Shown here: one piece after another, positions 61,812 through 64,000 of the stretch
Layout: each line of letters begins with the position of its first letter
Numbering within the stretch: the first letter of the stretch is position 1
NCBI RefSeq assembly: GCF_014041915.1
Contig: NZ_CP059472.1
Location: 2,542,001 to 2,606,000, forward strand
Source: Marnyiella aurantia
GTDB taxonomy: Bacteria; Bacteroidota; Bacteroidia; Flavobacteriales; Weeksellaceae
Length of the DNA: 64,000 bases
Direction: 5' to 3'
Notes under the pieces: generated by a model
Databases searched by the model: none
Told to the model about the DNA's origin: nothing
Seen by the model: the letters and a program-made list of their open reading frames with translations, nothing else
Translations under genes and position numbers: made by a program

Positions 61812-62240
61812 ATGTCTAATTTAATCAGAAGAAACAGTTTTTTTGACGATTTTATTACCAAAGATCTATTTGAGTTTAACAGACCGAAATTTTCACCTTC
61901 CGAAGCTACCTTACCTTCAGTGAATGTGCTTGAACAAAAGGACAGTTTCGAAATACAGGTTGCTGCGCCGGGTATCAAAAAAGAGAATTTCAAGATTGAC
62001 CTGGAACGTAATGTTCTAACGGTGGGCAGTGAAACCCGTGAGGAAACAGAGCAAAAAGATTTCGACGGATCATTCACACGCAGGGAGTTTAATTACAGTT
62101 CATTCAGCCGTTCGTTTACATTGCCGGACAGTGTAGATGCTGATAGAATAGAAGCTGCCTATGAAGATGGGATACTGAAGATCACCGTCCCTAAAAAGGA
62201 TATAACCGTAGAGAATATTAAGTCTATTGAGATTAAATAG
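61812..62240 (+). CDS. Hsp20/alpha-crystallin family small heat-shock protein
   Basis: 142 residues. The alpha-crystallin domain spans about residues 33-130: LPSVNVLEQKDSFEIQVAAPGIKKENFKIDLE, then FSRSFTLPDSVDADRIEAAYEDGILKITVPK, with the G-I/V-L motif in DGILKI. The short C-terminal tail holds IKSIEIK, an I-x-I motif used in oligomer assembly. It holds unfolded proteins during stress. Its 165-base upstream region contains a palindrome and a terminator hairpin. Confidence 0.95.
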   Translation: MSNLIRRNSFFDDFITKDLFEFNRPKFSPSEATLPSVNVLEQKDSFEIQVAAPGIKKENFKIDLERNVLTVGSETREETEQKDFDGSFTRREFNYSSFSRSFTLPDSVDADRIEAAYEDGILKITVPKKDITVENIKSIEIK

Positions 62241-62254
62241 TTTTTTTTGCTAAT

Positions 62255-62292
62255 GTAAAGCGCCGCCAGGAATTTTCCGGGCGGCGCTTTAC
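62255..62292. terminator. strong bidirectional terminator between hsp20 and gcvT
   Basis: A perfect 13-pair GC-rich stem GTAAAGCGCCGCC/GGCGGCGCTTTAC lies between convergent stop codons. Confidence 0.88.
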
Positions 62293-62310
62293 TGTTTGTC
62301 CGTCCTATAC

Positions 62311-63393
62311 TTAAACGAACGGTGTTTTTACAACTTTTGCAGGTACATTCTTGTTACGGATCTGGATAAAGATATCCGAGCCTACTTTAAAATTTGGCTT
62401 GTCTACATACGCCAGACCAATACCTGTTGATTTCATTGGACTCATTGTTCCGGAAGTAACTCTTCCAATTACATTACCTTCAGCATCCACCACAGGATAG
62501 TCATGTCTTGGGATGGCTCTTTCCTGCATTTCGAAACCGACGAGTTTCTTTGTAATTCCTTCTTCTTTCTGTTTCGCAAACCTGTCCTTATCAACAAAAT
62601 CCTTGTCAAACTTTGTAATCCAACCAAGTCCTGCTTCCAATGGGGAAGTGGTATCGTCAATATCGTTGCCGTACAGACAGAAACCTTTTTCCAGCCTCAG
62701 GGTATCACGCGATGCCAGTCCGCAAGGTAGCAATCCAAATTCCTCACCAGCCTCTGTTAACGCATCCCATATCTTAACCGCATCTTCATTTCTGAAGTAG
62801 ATTTCAAAGCCGCCGCTTCCGGTGTATCCGGTGTTGGAGATTATTACATCCTTCATGCCTGCAACAGTTCCCTCGGTAAAATGGTAGTAAAGAAGATCCG
62901 CCAGGTTTGTATCTGTTAATTTCTGAAGAGTTTCAGTAGCTTTCGGACCCTGAATGGCGATAAGGGACATTTCATCAGACGCATTGGTAAGTTTGGCGTT
63001 AAAGTTTTCGTTATGCTTAACAATGTGGTTCCAGTCTTTTTCAATATTGGAGGCGTTTACAACAACGAAATATTTTTCATCTGACATTTTGTAGATGATC
63101 AGATCGTCTACAATACCGCCGTTACCGTTTGGCAGGCAGGTATACTGCGCTTTTCCGGTTTCCAGCGTATCCAGATTGTTCGTTGTTACATACTGTAGTA
63201 AATCTTTGGCCGCGGGTCCTTCCACGAAGATCTGACCCATATGGGAAACGTCGAAGATTCCTACTTTTTCGCGCACTGCAAAATGCTCTTCCGTAACACC
63301 GGAATATTGTACAGGCATATCAAATCCTGCAAAAGGTACCATTTTCGCTCCCAGGGAAACGTGCTTGTCAAACAGCGCAGTTCTTTTAGTCAT
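62311..63393 (-). CDS. gcvT: aminomethyltransferase (glycine cleavage system T protein)
   Basis: 360 residues, full length. Folate-binding and catalytic motifs: PVQYSGVTEEHFAVREKVGIFDVSHMGQI at the start, QYTCLPNGNGGIVDDLIIYK with the catalytic Asp, NTGYTGSGGFEIYF, LPCGLASRDTLRLEKGFCLYGNDI and GRVTSGTMSP. It moves the methylene group from the lipoylated H protein to tetrahydrofolate. Threonine breakdown by the dehydrogenase and Kbl feeds glycine to this system, and LipB helps make its lipoyl cofactor. Confidence 0.96.
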   Translation of the reverse strand: MTKRTALFDKHVSLGAKMVPFAGFDMPVQYSGVTEEHFAVREKVGIFDVSHMGQIFVEGPAAKDLLQYVTTNNLDTLETGKAQYTCLPNGNGGIVDDLIIYKMSDEKYFVVVNASNIEKDWNHIVKHNENFNAKLTNASDEMSLIAIQGPKATETLQKLTDTNLADLLYYHFTEGTVAGMKDVIISNTGYTGSGGFEIYFRNEDAVKIWDALTEAGEEFGLLPCGLASRDTLRLEKGFCLYGNDIDDTTSPLEAGLGWITKFDKDFVDKDRFAKQKEEGITKKLVGFEMQERAIPRHDYPVVDAEGNVIGRVTSGTMSPMKSTGIGLAYVDKPNFKVGSDIFIQIRNKNVPAKVVKTPFV

Positions 63394-63463
63394 TATTGCT
63401 TAATTTTAATTTCTTATTATCATTTTAAGGTTGCCGGTTTCTGACCAGCTCCCTTCTTTTACT

Positions 63464-63973
63464 CTATAAATGATGCTTATATTCTTCCAGAATAATCTTA
63501 AACCATTCGGTAAAAAGTTCCGGATGTGCCTGCATCTCACTGTCCAGTTCCTCCATAGATATAAAGCGGACTTCACTAACTTCCTCAATATTAAGATGAA
63601 ACTTGCCGTTATACGATCCCGTGAATACATGGTCCAGTTCGTGCTCCCACAGATTCTGTCCTACATCCGCTTTGTAAATGAAGTTGAACTTTTCCGAAAG
63701 CGTGGCTTCTATGCCCAATTCCTCCCGCATCCGGCGCTGTGCACCCTCAAGATAGGTTTCGTTCAGCCTCGGGTGTGAGCATACCGCATTGGTCCATTGG
63801 TTAGGAGAGTGGTATTTGCCCTCAGCTCTCTTCTGAAGCAGCATTTCACCCTGGTCGTTAAAAAGGAAAACCGAGAAAGCGCGGTGCAGTACACCATTCT
63901 CGTGGGCTTTCATCTTTTCCATTGTGCCCAAAACTTCGTCTTGTTCTGAAACTAACACTACACGCTCTTCCAT
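63464..63973 (-). CDS. idi: isopentenyl-diphosphate delta-isomerase, type 1
   Basis: 169 residues, Nudix fold. The active-site Cys is in WTNAVCSHPR near residue 65, the Nudix-like helix in EGAQRRMREELGIEATL and the metal-binding Glu pair in LWEHELDHVFTG near 109-120. It interconverts IPP and DMAPP, feeding the prenyl transferases and carotenoid genes of the window. A -7 promoter box ends five bases before the start, a leaderless arrangement. It may be separately transcribed from gcvT, 70 bases downstream. Confidence 0.95.
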   Translation of the reverse strand: MEERVVLVSEQDEVLGTMEKMKAHENGVLHRAFSVFLFNDQGEMLLQKRAEGKYHSPNQWTNAVCSHPRLNETYLEGAQRRMREELGIEATLSEKFNFIYKADVGQNLWEHELDHVFTGSYNGKFHLNIEEVSEVRFISMEELDSEMQAHPELFTEWFKIILEEYKHHL

Positions 63974-63978
63974 TCTTA

Positions 63979-63986
63979 CAAATTTA
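63979..63986 (-). promoter_or_regulatory. -7 element directly before idi (leaderless arrangement)
   Basis: TAAATTTG on the minus strand, exact TAnnTTTG, five bases before the ATG. Confidence 0.55.
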
Positions 63987-64000
63987 TGACTTATAAGGTG

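Overview
The window is a chromosomal segment of a bacterium in the Bacteroidota, class Flavobacteriia, most like Chryseobacterium or Kaistella relatives (Weeksellaceae). This rests on genes for the type IX secretion system (T9SS) and gliding (gldF, gldG, porT), five proteins with the T9SS C-terminal sorting domain, a 644-residue GyrB, many exact copies of the Bacteroidota promoter -7 element TAnnTTTG, weak ribosome binding sites, and an RNA resembling 6S-Flavo between zapA and rny. The genus is inference.

Layout. 0-2.2 kb: end of a methyltransferase, a small lipoprotein and an M20 dipeptidase. 2.2-7.2 kb: four consecutive T9SS cargo genes, each with its own terminator; two share an almost identical 3' end. 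7.4-18.9 kb: metabolic genes (SDR, etfBA, bifunctional nuclease, nucleoside transporter, thiolase, UMF1 transporter, a mevalonate-kinase-like GHMP kinase next to a UbiA prenyltransferase, proline dehydrogenase). 19-30.3 kb: priA, PBP4, an M1 peptidase with a T9SS signal, kbl, hemJ, gldF-gldG. 30.3-34.4 kb: small genes, lipB, pabA/trpG, and a lipoprotein/cytochrome pair. 34.5-40.1 kb: lysS, gyrB, a DUF3298 lipoprotein and a lipid kinase. 40.1-46.9 kb: a MarR regulator divergent from a seven-gene carotenoid operon (crtI, crtB, unknown, crtZ, crtY, SRPBCC, SDR-DUF2867). 47-57.6 kb: ggt, SDR-type threonine dehydrogenase, phosphoesterase, KAS III, menG-porT, zapA, 6S-like RNA, rny. 57.7-59.7 kb: a small accessory patch with two copies of an inverted-repeat-bounded element, an IS3 orfA relic, a truncated gene and an AT-rich lipoprotein. 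59.7-64 kb: thioesterase, LysM protein, ArsC-like protein, Hsp20, gcvT, idi.

The genes connect in several ways. The GHMP kinase, Idi, UbiA enzyme and crt operon are all isoprenoid functions and would lead to zeaxanthin-type carotenoids and a polyprenylated product. Kbl and the SDR threonine dehydrogenase, 23 kb apart, make up the threonine-to-glycine route, and GcvT acts further on glycine. GldF/GldG and PorT serve gliding and T9SS, which exports the five sorting-domain proteins.

Less ordinary signals are the inverted-repeat element with its IS3 relic, the unexplained members of the crt operon, the palindromes over the -33 positions of the marR/crtI promoters, apparent gene conversion of T9SS sorting domains, five promoters placed so close to the start codon that the mRNA should be leaderless, and the 6S-like RNA. 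No CRISPR array, tRNA, rRNA or prophage was recognised.
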